The position numbers and the translations under genes were made by a program. From contig CAZDJK010000067.1 of NCBI GenBank assembly GCA_964505725.1, positions 1-64,000 on the forward strand: a stretch of 64,000 nt of DNA, read 5' to 3'. How positions within the stretch are numbered: the first letter of the stretch is position 1; every line of letters starts with the position of its first letter. The DNA comes from CAVRJC01 sp964505725 (GTDB lineage: Bacteria > Actinomycetota > Acidimicrobiia > IMCC26256 > DASPTH01). Below, one piece after another: positions 10,110 through 21,892 of this stretch. The notes below the pieces were generated by a model. That model was not told where the DNA came from and did no database searches. It saw only the letters and a list, made by a program, of their open reading frames with translations.

Positions 10110-11171
10110 TCAGCCCGCGGCGCGGGCCTTCGCCTCGTTGCGCACCTGCTCCTGCTCCGTGGTCGCGTAATACGTCTTGCCGTTCTTGTCCGACACGTAG
10201 AACAGGTAGTCGACCGCGGCGGGTCGGAGCGCTGCCTTGAGCGACATGTCGCTCACCGTCTCGATCGGACCGGGCGTCAGCCCGGTCACCTTGTAGGTGT
10301 TGTACGGCGAGTCGATCTTGCGGTCGGCGACGCTCGGCACGGGAGGGCAGCCGCCCTTCGCGTAGCAGAGCGTCGCGTCGATCTGCAGCGCCATGTTCTT
10401 GACCAGACGGTTGTGGATAACCGCCGAGATGAGCGGCGCGTCGGCGTCGGTCCCGGCCTCCGCCTGGATGAGTGACGCGACGATCAGAGTCTGGTAGGGC
10501 GACAGCCCGGTTGCGCTCCCGAGTCCGAGCGTGTCCGCGCGCTTGTCGAATTCGCTCACGATGGTCTGCAGGATCTGGGCCTCGGTCTCGTTGGCGCCGA
10601 TGAAGTAGGTGTCGGGCCACGTGAGGCCTTCGAGCGACGAGACGGTCGGCGGCTCGTACTTCGAGCGGATCGTGCCCGAGTGCGCGACCTCGAGGAATCG
10701 GTCGGCGCTCTTGCCCTTGAGCTGGCCGACGCGGGCGGCGATCTGCTCCAGCGAGAGGCCGGGCGGGAGCAGCAGCTTTTCGTCGGGCACCACCGCTCGC
10801 GGCCCGCCGCGCAGCGCGTCGAGCGACGCGCGTGAGCCCTCGTCGGTGTAGAAGTCGTAGCGGCCCGCGGTGAACGTCGTGAACCCCGACGTCTGGGCGA
10901 CCTTCTGGAACTCGGAAGACGACGAAATGGCACCGGCCTTCGCCAGCGCGTCACCGATCTGGGTCGCGCCCCATCCGGGCTGGACCTCGAGCGCGATGTC
11001 GCTGTTGCCCTCGGTCGAGCTCTTCACGTTCGTCAGAACCCACAGCCCGACGATCACGAGCGGCGAGAGCATCGCGAGCACCGCCAGCAGCGTCGCCGCG
11101 TCGCGTCGGCGTTGACGCGTGCGTTCCGACCGGTACCGGGCGCGCGGCGGCGCGGTGGGTTGTCCGACCAC
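10110..11171 (-). CDS. mltG: MltG (YceG-like) endolytic murein transglycosylase
   Basis: 353 residues from GTG 11171, 6 nt after the DUF3039 gene. An N-terminal basic region precedes one transmembrane helix (around residues 27-50), then a LysM-like domain with VQPGWGATQIGDAL and the YceG domain: LEGLTWPDTYF, VASLIQAEAG, ISAVIHNRL, LQIDATLCYA, and the tail SPYNTYKVTGLTPGPI. MltG cuts nascent glycan strands and sets their length. The usual ExE pair in the helix before the VxxNRL segment is QAE here: the second, catalytic Glu is kept and the first is Gln. It ends 9 nt from the convergent GGDEF gene. Confidence 0.9.
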   Translation of the reverse strand: MVGQPTAPPRARYRSERTRQRRRDAATLLAVLAMLSPLVIVGLWVLTNVKSSTEGNSDIALEVQPGWGATQIGDALAKAGAISSSSEFQKVAQTSGFTTFTAGRYDFYTDEGSRASLDALRGGPRAVVPDEKLLLPPGLSLEQIAARVGQLKGKSADRFLEVAHSGTIRSKYEPPTVSSLEGLTWPDTYFIGANETEAQILQTIVSEFDKRADTLGLGSATGLSPYQTLIVASLIQAEAGTDADAPLISAVIHNRLVKNMALQIDATLCYAKGGCPPVPSVADRKIDSPYNTYKVTGLTPGPIETVSDMSLKAALRPAAVDYLFYVSDKNGKTYYATTEQEQVRNEAKARAAG

Positions 11172-11177
11172 GGTGTC

Positions 11178-11411
11178 CTACAGCTTCCAGCCCGCGGCCT
11201 TGCGCTCCTTGCACGTGGGGCACACGGGGTAGCGCGACGGGTCCCGGGAAGGGACCCACTTCTTGCCGCACAGCGCCTCGATGGCCTCGCCGGTGACGTA
11301 CGCGCGGGCGACGTCGTCCTTGCGGCAGTAATGCGCGAACCGATCGTGGTCGCCGCCGGAGTCGACCGGCGCCGGCGTGTGGACCGGGGTGGTCGTTGTC
11401 TCCGCGGGCAC
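11178..11411 (-). CDS. DUF3039 family small zinc-binding protein
   Basis: 77 residues from GTG 11411. It matches the actinobacterial DUF3039 pattern: a His-rich opening GGDHDRFAHYCRKDDV, then EALCGKKWVPSRDPSRYPVC, PTCKERK and a short basic tail. Conserved Cys/His residues suggest one zinc site. Function is not known. TAGCCT (minus strand 11423-11418) ends 7 nt before the start, so the transcript is probably leaderless; mltG follows 6 nt after its stop, suggesting one operon linked to cell-wall synthesis. Confidence 0.85.
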   Translation of the reverse strand: MPAETTTTPVHTPAPVDSGGDHDRFAHYCRKDDVARAYVTGEAIEALCGKKWVPSRDPSRYPVCPTCKERKAAGWKL

Positions 11412-11417
11412 ACCGGA

Positions 11418-11427
11418 AGGCTACCGT
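11418..11427. promoter_or_regulatory. Bidirectional -10 core shared by the DUF3039 and DUF3817 genes
   Basis: AGGCTACCGT contains TAGCCT on the minus strand (11423-11418) and TACCGT on the plus strand (11422-11427); the two -10 hexamers share the TA at 11422-11423. The start codons are 7 nt (minus, 11411) and 8 nt (plus, 11435) from the hexamer ends, so both transcripts would be leaderless. Confidence 0.5.
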
Positions 11428-11434
11428 CTCGCGC

Positions 11435-11752
11435 GTGCCGGACTTCGTCGACGACCCCGTCACCGAAGCGGAGCGCATGGCGAAGGCGCTCAAGGTGGTG
11501 GCGCTGATCGAGACCGCCACCTACCTCGTGCTCGCGTACTTCTGGATCGTCGTCCCCGACACGGCCGGGAAGGCGATCGCCGGCTCGGTGCACGGCATCG
11601 TGTGGATGGCGTTCGTGGCGATGGTGGTGCTGATCAAGCCGAAGACGACCTGGTCGTGGTGGTACGTCGTCCTCGTGGTCGTGACCGGGCCCATCGGCGG
11701 ACTCCTCGTGTTCGCCCGCCTGCAAGCGGAGGGTGTCCCCGACCAGTACCCG

Positions 11753-11767
<15 letters not shown>
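11435..11767 (+). CDS. DUF3817 family integral membrane protein
   Basis: 110 residues from GTG 11435. After a short acidic N-terminus there are three hydrophobic helices: LIETATYLVLAYFWIV, GIVWMAFVAMVVLI and WWYVVLVVVTGPIGGLLVF, with the conserved Glu in the first and His in SVHGIVWM. This layout is typical of the small DUF3817 membrane family in actinobacteria, whose role is not established. TACCGT at 11422-11427 ends 8 nt before the GTG. Its 3' end overlaps that of the convergent addA gene by 15 nt. Confidence 0.8.
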
Positions 11768-15123
<3,356 letters not shown>

Positions 15124-15127
<4 letters not shown>

Positions 15128-18100
15128 GTGCCCAGCTCCATCGCCGGGATCTCGACCGGTTCGTCGCGTTCCTCGGACAGCCGGACGTAGTCGGCGAGCT
15201 CGGGCGCGTCGCGCTTGCGCTCCCACTCCCGGTAGCGGTCGCGGGTGCCGCGTGCGTCGGGGTCGGTGTAGCTGCGCCACGGGCGCGTCCACGAGCCGGG
15301 CGGATCGGGACGGCACGGGAACACGCCTCCCGCGATGCCGTCGGCGACCGTGCGCAGCGCCTCGTCGACGCGTGCACTGACGTCGTCGGTGAGCTCGAGC
15401 TCGGCCCAGCGGAAGTCGCCGCGTGCGGTCACGAACCAGTACGCCGCGCCGACGGGTGACCCGTCGGTGCCGAAGGACGCGCGCGCCGCCCGCGCGTAGA
15501 CCGGCAGCTGCAGCTTCGTACCCCGGGCGACCGGGTCGTCGGCGGCGATCGAAAACGACCGGCCCGACTTGTAGTCGAGCACCCAGAGCGTGCCGTCGCC
15601 GGCGCGGTCCACGCGGTCGGCGGCGCCCCGGAAGCGCAGCACGCGGCCGTCGGAGAGCGGCAGCTCCACCGCCGGGGCGCCCTCGCGGAAGCCGAACGCG
15701 AGCTCGGTGGCGAGGATGGCCAAGTCGCGCTCGGCGCGGACGCGGTCGTCCTCGTCGAGGAACCGGTCGAGGTCGGCCAGCAGCCGGCGGCGGTCGCGGT
15801 GCCAGAAGAGCCGCCGCCCGGTGAGACCGCGCGCCTCGTAGTCGTCGCACCGGCGCTCGGCGATCTCGCGGAGCCGGGTGCGCTCGGAGGTCGTCCAGGG
15901 CGCGCCGGCCGGCCGCGGCGACTCCCGGGTCAGCGTCTCCCGCACGAACTCGTCGAGGATCTCGTGCACGAGGGTGCCGCGGTCGAGGGGCGAGAGCTCG
16001 AAGACCTCCTCGGGGAGTTCGGGGATGTCCACCCGCAGGATCTGGGCCATCAGGTAGTCGTGGGGCGACCCGGCCCACGACTCGAGCCGGGTGGGCGAGA
16101 CGACCGCGCCGGCCGCCGTCGGCGATGGGATCGCGAGCCCCGCGAGGTTGCCGTCGAAGCGGGTGAAGGCGCGACCCGCGCGGGCGAGGACGCACTCGAG
16201 CCCCAGCGCGAACGCGCGGTCGCTCGCCGTGAGCCCGTGCCCGGTGAGGGGGAGTCCGGCGCGGGTGTGGTCGAGCAGCGCGCGGATCCGGTGCTCCTGG
16301 GCGGTCGCCGGGAACCGGACGCGTCCGATGCCCCCTGCGAACGACGGCACGTGCGTGAACCACTCGGCGCGCAGCGTCTCGACGTCGTCGGCGTAGAGGC
16401 GGCTCCCGTGGAGCGCTTCGATGGTGTCGAGCAGGAAGCGCGACGGCATGCGCTCGGTCGTGCGGCGCAGGTCGCCGCGCGGGAAGCACAGCACCCGCTC
16501 GCCGCGCGCCGACGCCAGCGCGGCGAGGAGCAGGCGGTGGTCGTCGTCGACGCGGGAAGCGCGCAGCGCGAGCTCGCCGTTCGCGGCGCGGCGATCCGAG
16601 TCGGGAAGGAGCGAGTCGTCGCGGACCCGCGTCGGGAAGGTGCCCTCGGCGAGCCCGCAGACGAAGACGCGGTCGAGCTCGAGGCCGAGTCCCAGGCCTA
16701 CGTGGCCGACCACGATCCCCTGACCGAGACGGCCCAGGCGACCGAGGTCGGAATCGAGCTCCAGGGTGAGGGCGCGGCGGAACACCGCGAGCCCTGGCGG
16801 CGGTTCGACCGCGTCGAGCCCGCGGAGCCGCTCGACCGCGGCCTCGACCTTGTCGGCGGCGTCGAGCTCGGCTGCCGGCCAGCCGTCGCGGTGGCGCTCG
16901 TCGCCCACGTACCGGCGCAGCAGTCCGTCCGCCCATCCCGCGAGCTCACGCCAGGTGACGCCCGGTCGTGCACCGCGTTCGAGCTCGTCCCGCAGACCGT
17001 CGACGAAGTCGGCGAGCGTCCGGGTAGCGGCCAGCTCGCGCTCGAACCAGCCTGGTCGCGGGTCACGGTCGAGGACCGCCCGCTCCTCCTCGAGCTCGTG
17101 CTCGAGCCCGCGCGCGTACCGGTCGAGCTGCTCGCGCCACCGCGTGCCGCCGCGCACGATGCCGGCACTGCGGCTGATGCGCTCCCAGCGCGCCGCGGGA
17201 ACGAGACGGCCATGGTCGCGGATCGGTGCCGAGGTGAGGAGTGCCATCACGTCGTGGCGCTGGAAGTCGCGGTCGGGGAGCGACAGCAGCCCGAGCAGCG
17301 ACCGCCCGAGGACGCTCTCGGCGACCGTGCGCACCGCGCTCCCGTTGTGGGGGATTTCCGCAGCCACGAGCTGCTCGTGCACGAGGCGCGCGTAGGGCTC
17401 GCGGCTGCCGTAGAGGATCGCCATGCGGTCGAGGGCCACGCCCTCTCGGAGCGCGCCGACGACCATGCGCACGACCGCGCGGACCTCGTCGTCGGGATCC
17501 GACACCGACACGACATGGGTGGCGTGCGGCGGCGTGCCCGCGGCCGAGTCGAGCGGAACGCCGAGCCGGGCGATCGCGGCCGCCACGCCGGCGTCGGCAC
17601 GCGCGTCGCCGGTGACGCCGGCCACGACCGTGAGGCGCGTGCGACCGGCGACGGCGACGAGCATGCGCGCCGCCGCGGCCGGGATCTGCTGGGGCAGGTA
17701 CACGACGACGGCCCCGAGATCGGCGAGCACCTCGGTGCGCTCGCCGATGGCCGCCGCAGCGGCGGCCATGAGGTCGGCTTCGTCGTACCAGTCGCGCGCA
17801 AGGGTCGCGCGGGCGGCGCGGTACACCCGGACGACCTCGGCGGCCCGTGCGCTCGCACCCGCCACCGCGTCGAGGGCGACAGGATCCGCGTAGGACAGCT
17901 CGCGGGAGGCCTCGACCAGCGCCTCCTCGGTGGCGGGGTGCTCGGCGACTACTCCGTAGCGACCGGGGGCGCGGCGCAGCACGTTGCGCACCGCTGCCGC
18001 GAGCACGGGCGCGGACACCGGCCGGCGTCCGGCGGCGGCCAGACGCGGCGCGCCCAGCAGCTCCGCCATGCGGTAGAGGGTGAGGAAGCTCGCGCCCGCG

Positions 18101-18288
18101 ATCCCGTGGCCGTGCGGGGTGAGCGCACCGCCCGCGAGCCCGCGCCGCGCCGCGACCCCCACGTAGTTCGTCGGCACGACGACCGTCACCGGTGCGAGCG
18201 GGTCGCCGCGCTTGGCATCCCCCACCGCGTCGCGCAGCGCACTGGCGGCGGGAGCGCCGTAGGGCACGGACACGACCTCGATCGGCAT
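15124..18288 (-). CDS. AddB-like helicase/nuclease subunit lacking P-loop and iron-sulfur cysteines
   Basis: 1054 residues from ATG 18288; TACGAT on the minus strand (18301-18296) ends 8 nt upstream. The N-terminal 600 residues have a helicase-like fold without a Walker A; the opening VTVVVPTNYVGVAARRG is the degenerate form seen in AddB. The C-terminal half has PD-(D/E)XK nuclease features: SPTRLESWAGSPHDYLMA, DRGTLVHEILDEFV, RFRGAADRVDR, LWVLDYKSG and LQLPVYARAA. In AddB four Cys normally bind a 4Fe-4S cluster around this nuclease; here the first falls in the Cys-free stretch WAGSPHDY and the usual Cys trio near the C-terminus is missing. It presumably pairs with the adjacent AddA-like protein. 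Confidence 0.85.
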
Positions 18289-18366
18289 TGCCCGGATCGT
18301 ACGGCGGAGCTGCGACGCCTACCGGCGGCCTGGGCGGGGGAACGTTTCGTGCGCCTGCTGAGCCCG

Positions 18367-19263
18367 CTAACCGAGGCGGTTGCGTTCCAGGAACGCGGCC
18401 GCGACGTCGGAGGGATCGACACCTTTTGCGAGGTCGACCGACATGCGGTTGTACGCGCGCGTGGTCAGCTTGGCCGAGATGGCGTTCACCGCGCGCAAGG
18501 TGGACGGTGTGGCCTTGCTCCTGCGGATGAGGAGGACCGGGTTGTCGGCCGGCTGGAGGCCGCGGTTGTCGCGCAGGAGCACGGCGTCGGAGGGAATCAC
18601 GCTGCTCCCCGTGAACAGCACCGCGACGTCGATGTTGCCCCGCGACAGCGCACGCGCCGTCGTCGGGCCGCCGGGATCGATCTTGCGGACCTCCTTGAAC
18701 ACCAGGTGGTACAGGCGCTGCGACTCCGAACCGAGGCAGAGCGGTCGTTCCTCGCATTCGGGGGGACCGCCGAGCACGAGCGCGGGCGCGACTCGTGCGA
18801 GGTCGGAGACGGTGCGCAGGTTGTACTTCTTCGCGGTCTTCCTGGTGACGTAGAAGCCGTTCTGGTCGAGCGCGGGCGCCGGCCGGCCGGCGACGATGCC
18901 GGTTCCGGCGAGCTTCGCCTGTAGCGCCCGGAAGTTGGCGTCGCTGCTCGCGCTCGGCGTGCCGCCCAGGTACGCCAGCAGCGTGCCCTGGTAGTCGGCG
19001 TAGGCGTCGATGGTGCCCTTCGAGAGCTCCGGGAACGTGACCTCGGTGGGGCCGAGATCGGCCTGGAACGTGATGACGAAGCCCTTCGCCTCGAGCCCCT
19101 GCCCGTAGGCCTGCGACAGCGCCTGCGCGCCGCTGAAGTTCTTCGCGCCGACGACGAGCGTGGATGCGGCGACGGCGGGCCGCGCGCCGACCGTCGCCGG
19201 GAGGAGACCCATCCCGAACGCGAGCGCGACGAGACCCACCGCGTGCGCCCTGACCCCCCGCAT
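18367..19263 (-). CDS. Osmoprotectant/glycine-betaine-type ABC substrate-binding protein, orphan
   Basis: 298 residues from ATG 19263. A signal peptide covers about residues 1-33 (hydrophobic stretch AVGLVALAFGMGLLPATVG, cleavage near AVAAS) with no lipobox Cys. The mature part is an OpuAC/ProX-like periplasmic-binding domain: LVVGAKNFSGAQALSQAYG, GPTEVTFPELSKGTID, AYADYQGTLLAYLGG, and a C-terminal AYNRMSVDLAKG region. Such proteins deliver quaternary-ammonium osmolytes to a permease. No permease or ATPase gene is adjacent, so it either serves a distant transporter or senses a ligand. CACAAT on the minus strand (19275-19270) ends 7 nt before the start. Confidence 0.85.
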   Translation of the reverse strand: MRGVRAHAVGLVALAFGMGLLPATVGARPAVAASTLVVGAKNFSGAQALSQAYGQGLEAKGFVITFQADLGPTEVTFPELSKGTIDAYADYQGTLLAYLGGTPSASSDANFRALQAKLAGTGIVAGRPAPALDQNGFYVTRKTAKKYNLRTVSDLARVAPALVLGGPPECEERPLCLGSESQRLYHLVFKEVRKIDPGGPTTARALSRGNIDVAVLFTGSSVIPSDAVLLRDNRGLQPADNPVLLIRRSKATPSTLRAVNAISAKLTTRAYNRMSVDLAKGVDPSDVAAAFLERNRLG

Positions 19264-19326
19264 CGCACCATTGTGCCGCGCGCCGAGCCGTGCGCGAGGC
19301 TCGGGGGGCCTTCACGCGCGGCGCAG

Positions 19327-19332
19327 TACCGT
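19327..19332 (+). promoter_or_regulatory. -10 element for a leaderless cystathionine beta-synthase transcript
   Basis: TACCGT ends 7 nt before GTG 19339 and no Shine-Dalgarno sequence precedes that GTG. This position decides the start: an in-frame codon farther upstream would lie before the predicted transcription start. Confidence 0.45.
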
Positions 19333-19338
19333 GGGTCC

Positions 19339-20715
19339 GTGGAGGTCGCCGACTCCCTCCTGGACCTGGTCGGGAACACGCCGCTCGTGCGATTGGGGCG
19401 GGTCGGACGGGATCTCCGCTGCGAGCTCGTCGCCAAGGTCGAGCAGTTCAACCCCGGCGGGAGCGTGAAGGACAGGCCCGCGATCGCGATGGTCGACGCG
19501 GCCGAGCGCGCGGGCCTGCTGGTGCCGGGCGGCACCATCGTCGAGCCCACGTCGGGGAACACCGGGGTCGGGCTCGCGATCGTCGCCGCCCAGCGCGGCT
19601 ACCGGTGCATCTTCGTGATGAGCGACAAGATGAGCGAGGAGAAGGTGGCGCTGCTCCGCGCCTACGGCGCCGAGGTCGTCGTGTGCCCGACCGCGGTTCC
19701 CCCGGAGCACCCCGACTCCTACTACTCCGTCGCCGACCGCCTCACGCGGGAGACGCCCGGCGCGTTCCGGCCCGACCAGTACTCGAACCCGGCGAACCCG
19801 GCGGAGCACGAACGCTCCACCGGCCCCGAGATCTGGCGCCAGACCGACGGGCGCGTCACCCACTTCGTCGCCGGTGTCGGCACCGGCGGGACCATCACCG
19901 GCGTCGGGCGCTCACTGAAACGACAGAACCCCCGAGTGCAGGTGATCGCCGCCGATCCCGAGGGGTCGGTGTTCTCGGGCGGCTCCGGACGCCCGTACCT
20001 CGTCGAGGGAGTGGGCGAGGACTTCTGGCCCACCACGTACGACCCGACGGTCGTCGACCGGACGATCATGGTGACCGACGCGGAGTCGTTCGCGGCGGCA
20101 CGGCGCGTCACCCGCGAGGAGGGGCTGCTCGTCGGAGGGTCGTGCGGTACCGCGGTGCACGCGGCGCTCGTGGTCGCCGCGGATCTCGGTCCCGACGCGA
20201 TGGTGGTCGTGCTGCTCCCGGACTCCGGGCGGAACTACCTCTCGAAAGTCTTCGACGACGACTGGATGACCCGCTTCGGGTTCCTGCGCGCCGAGGGCCC
20301 CACCGCGGGCGACGTGCTCGCAACCAAGGACGGCTCGATCGCGGACCTCGTGGTCGTGACCCCCGACGGCGCGGCGCGGGACGCGTTCGGGCGCATGCGC
20401 GAGCTCGGCGTGAGCCAGCTCGTCGTCGCGACGACCACGGAGCAGCCGCTCGCGGCGAAGGAGATCATGGGGACCGTGAGCGAGCTGCCGCTCATGGACA
20501 AGGCGTTCCGGGACCCGTCGCTCCTGGACCGCCCGGTGGGCGAGCTCATGGAGCCCGCGCCGCCGATGGTCGGCGTCGGTGAGACCGTCACCGACGTGGT
20601 CGACCGCCTCGAGCGCTGCAGCGCGGTGCTGGTGCTCGACGGCGGCCACCCGGTGGGCATCCTCACCCGACAGGACGTGCTGACGTTCCTCACCGCGCGC
20701 TCGGCCCGTGTCTGA
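19339..20715 (+). CDS. Cystathionine beta-synthase with C-terminal CBS domain pair
   Basis: 458 residues from GTG 19339. The catalytic half is a fold-type II PLP enzyme: LLDLVGNTPLVRL, FNPGGSVKDRPA with the PLP lysine at about residue 44, VEPTSGNTGVGLA (phosphate cup), VGTGGTITGVGRSL, and GGSCGTAVHAAL. Residues about 330-455 form two CBS motifs (LVVVTPDGAARDAFGRM and MEPAPPMVGVGETVTDV), the regulatory module of true cystathionine beta-synthases. It condenses serine with homocysteine. Its stop overlaps the gamma-lyase gene by 8 nt, so both reverse-transsulfuration steps are coupled. Plain O-acetylserine sulfhydrylase usually lacks the CBS pair. Confidence 0.9.
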   Translation: MEVADSLLDLVGNTPLVRLGRVGRDLRCELVAKVEQFNPGGSVKDRPAIAMVDAAERAGLLVPGGTIVEPTSGNTGVGLAIVAAQRGYRCIFVMSDKMSEEKVALLRAYGAEVVVCPTAVPPEHPDSYYSVADRLTRETPGAFRPDQYSNPANPAEHERSTGPEIWRQTDGRVTHFVAGVGTGGTITGVGRSLKRQNPRVQVIAADPEGSVFSGGSGRPYLVEGVGEDFWPTTYDPTVVDRTIMVTDAESFAAARRVTREEGLLVGGSCGTAVHAALVVAADLGPDAMVVVLLPDSGRNYLSKVFDDDWMTRFGFLRAEGPTAGDVLATKDGSIADLVVVTPDGAARDAFGRMRELGVSQLVVATTTEQPLAAKEIMGTVSELPLMDKAFRDPSLLDRPVGELMEPAPPMVGVGETVTDVVDRLERCSAVLVLDGGHPVGILTRQDVLTFLTARSARV

Positions 20716-21844
20716 CGGCTTCGAGACCCGCGCCGTCCACGCGGGGCAGGAACCCGACCCGGCGTCGGGCGCGGTGGTGCCTCCGATCAGCGTGTCGTCG
20801 ACCTATGCGCACCGCGGCGTGGGTCGGCACTCGGGATACGAGTACTCGCGCTCGGGTAACCCGACGCGACGGGCGTACGAGGTGTGCGTGGCGTCGCTGG
20901 AAGGTGCCGCGTACGGCTTCGCGTTCGCGAGCGGCATGGCGGCGGAGGACGCCCTGCTGCGGCTGCTGGCGCCGGGCGACCGGGTGCTGATCCCGGACGA
21001 CGCGTACGGGGGCACGTACCGGATCGTCTCGCAGGTCTTCGCGCCGCTCGGCGTCGAGTGGACCGCGGTCGACTTCACCGATCCCGGTGCGCTGGAACGC
21101 GAGTGGCCCTCCGACACAAAGATGGTCTGGCTGGAGACGCCGAGCAACCCCGCGCTCACCGTCGTCGACATCGGCGCGCTGAGCCGGGTCGCCCACGAGC
21201 GCGGGGCGCGTGTCGTCGTCGACAACACCTTCGCCACTCCCTACCTCCAGCGCCCGCTCGGGCTCGGCGCGGACGCGGTGGTGCACTCGGCCACCAAGTA
21301 CCTCGGCGGTCACTCCGACGTCGTGGGCGGCTTCGTCGCGGTGGACGACCGCGAGCTCGCGGCGCACGTCGGCTTCCTCCAGAACGCGGTCGGCGCGGTC
21401 CCGAGCCCGTTCGACTGCTTCCTCGTGCTGCGGGGGGTCAAGACGCTCGCGCTGCGGATGGAACGCCACTGTGAGAACGCCCGCGCCGTCGCCGCGATGC
21501 TCGCCGAGCACCCGGCCGTCTCCCAGGTGCTCTACCCCGGGCTCCCGAACCACCGCGGCTACGCGGTCGCCACCCGCCAGATGCGCGACTTCGGCGGCAT
21601 GGTGAGCTTCCTCTCCGCCGGCGGCGAGGACGGCGCGCTCGCGATGCTGGAGAAGACGCGGCTGTTCACCCTCGCCGAGTCGCTCGGCGGGGTGGAGTCT
21701 CTGATCGAGCATCCTGCCCGCATGACCCACGCCTCGGCTGCGGAGTCCCCGCTCGCGGTGGACCCAGCGCTCGTGCGGATCTCGGTCGGGATCGAGTCCA
21801 CCGCCGACCTCCTCGCCGACCTGGAGCAGGCGCTCTCCGGCTGA
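20708..21844 (+). CDS. Cystathionine gamma-lyase (or gamma-synthase), PLP-dependent
   Basis: 378 residues from GTG 20708, starting inside the end of the beta-synthase gene. It is a Cys/Met-metabolism PLP enzyme: RAVHAGQEPDP, VVPPISVSSTYAH, YEYSRSGNPTRRA (phosphate/substrate loop), FASGMAAEDALL, VWLETPSNPALTVVDI, VVDNTFATPYLQRPL and HSATKYLGGHSDVVGG with the PLP Lys near residue 197. Gamma-synthase and gamma-lyase are hard to tell apart by motif; the coupled beta-synthase argues that this one cleaves cystathionine to cysteine, 2-oxobutyrate and ammonia. Confidence 0.9.
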   Translation: MSDGFETRAVHAGQEPDPASGAVVPPISVSSTYAHRGVGRHSGYEYSRSGNPTRRAYEVCVASLEGAAYGFAFASGMAAEDALLRLLAPGDRVLIPDDAYGGTYRIVSQVFAPLGVEWTAVDFTDPGALEREWPSDTKMVWLETPSNPALTVVDIGALSRVAHERGARVVVDNTFATPYLQRPLGLGADAVVHSATKYLGGHSDVVGGFVAVDDRELAAHVGFLQNAVGAVPSPFDCFLVLRGVKTLALRMERHCENARAVAAMLAEHPAVSQVLYPGLPNHRGYAVATRQMRDFGGMVSFLSAGGEDGALAMLEKTRLFTLAESLGGVESLIEHPARMTHASAAESPLAVDPALVRISVGIESTADLLADLEQALSG

Positions 21845-21858
21845 CCGCCGACCGCGCG

Positions 21859-21887
21859 GTGACATTCTGCCGCGACCGGTTTAGCGT
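21859..21887 (+). promoter_or_regulatory. Promoter of the PASTA kinase gene
   Basis: GTGACA (21859-21864), 17-nt spacer, TAGCGT (21882-21887), ending 6 nt before ATG 21893. This is one of the better-matching promoters in the window and again predicts an essentially leaderless message. Confidence 0.5.
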
Positions 21888-21892
21888 CGGGC

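Noticed and set aside
15799..18924. Open frame of over 1000 codons on the plus strand opposite the addB-like gene
   Set aside because: Its translation is Arg/Ala/Gly/Val-rich without motifs; the minus strand carries clear nuclease motifs. In very GC-rich DNA antisense frames are rarely closed by stops.
19243..19338. Upstream in-frame start for the cystathionine beta-synthase
   Set aside because: The extra 32 residues are Arg/Pro-rich and span the predicted promoter; GTG 19339 gives the family's normal N-terminus.
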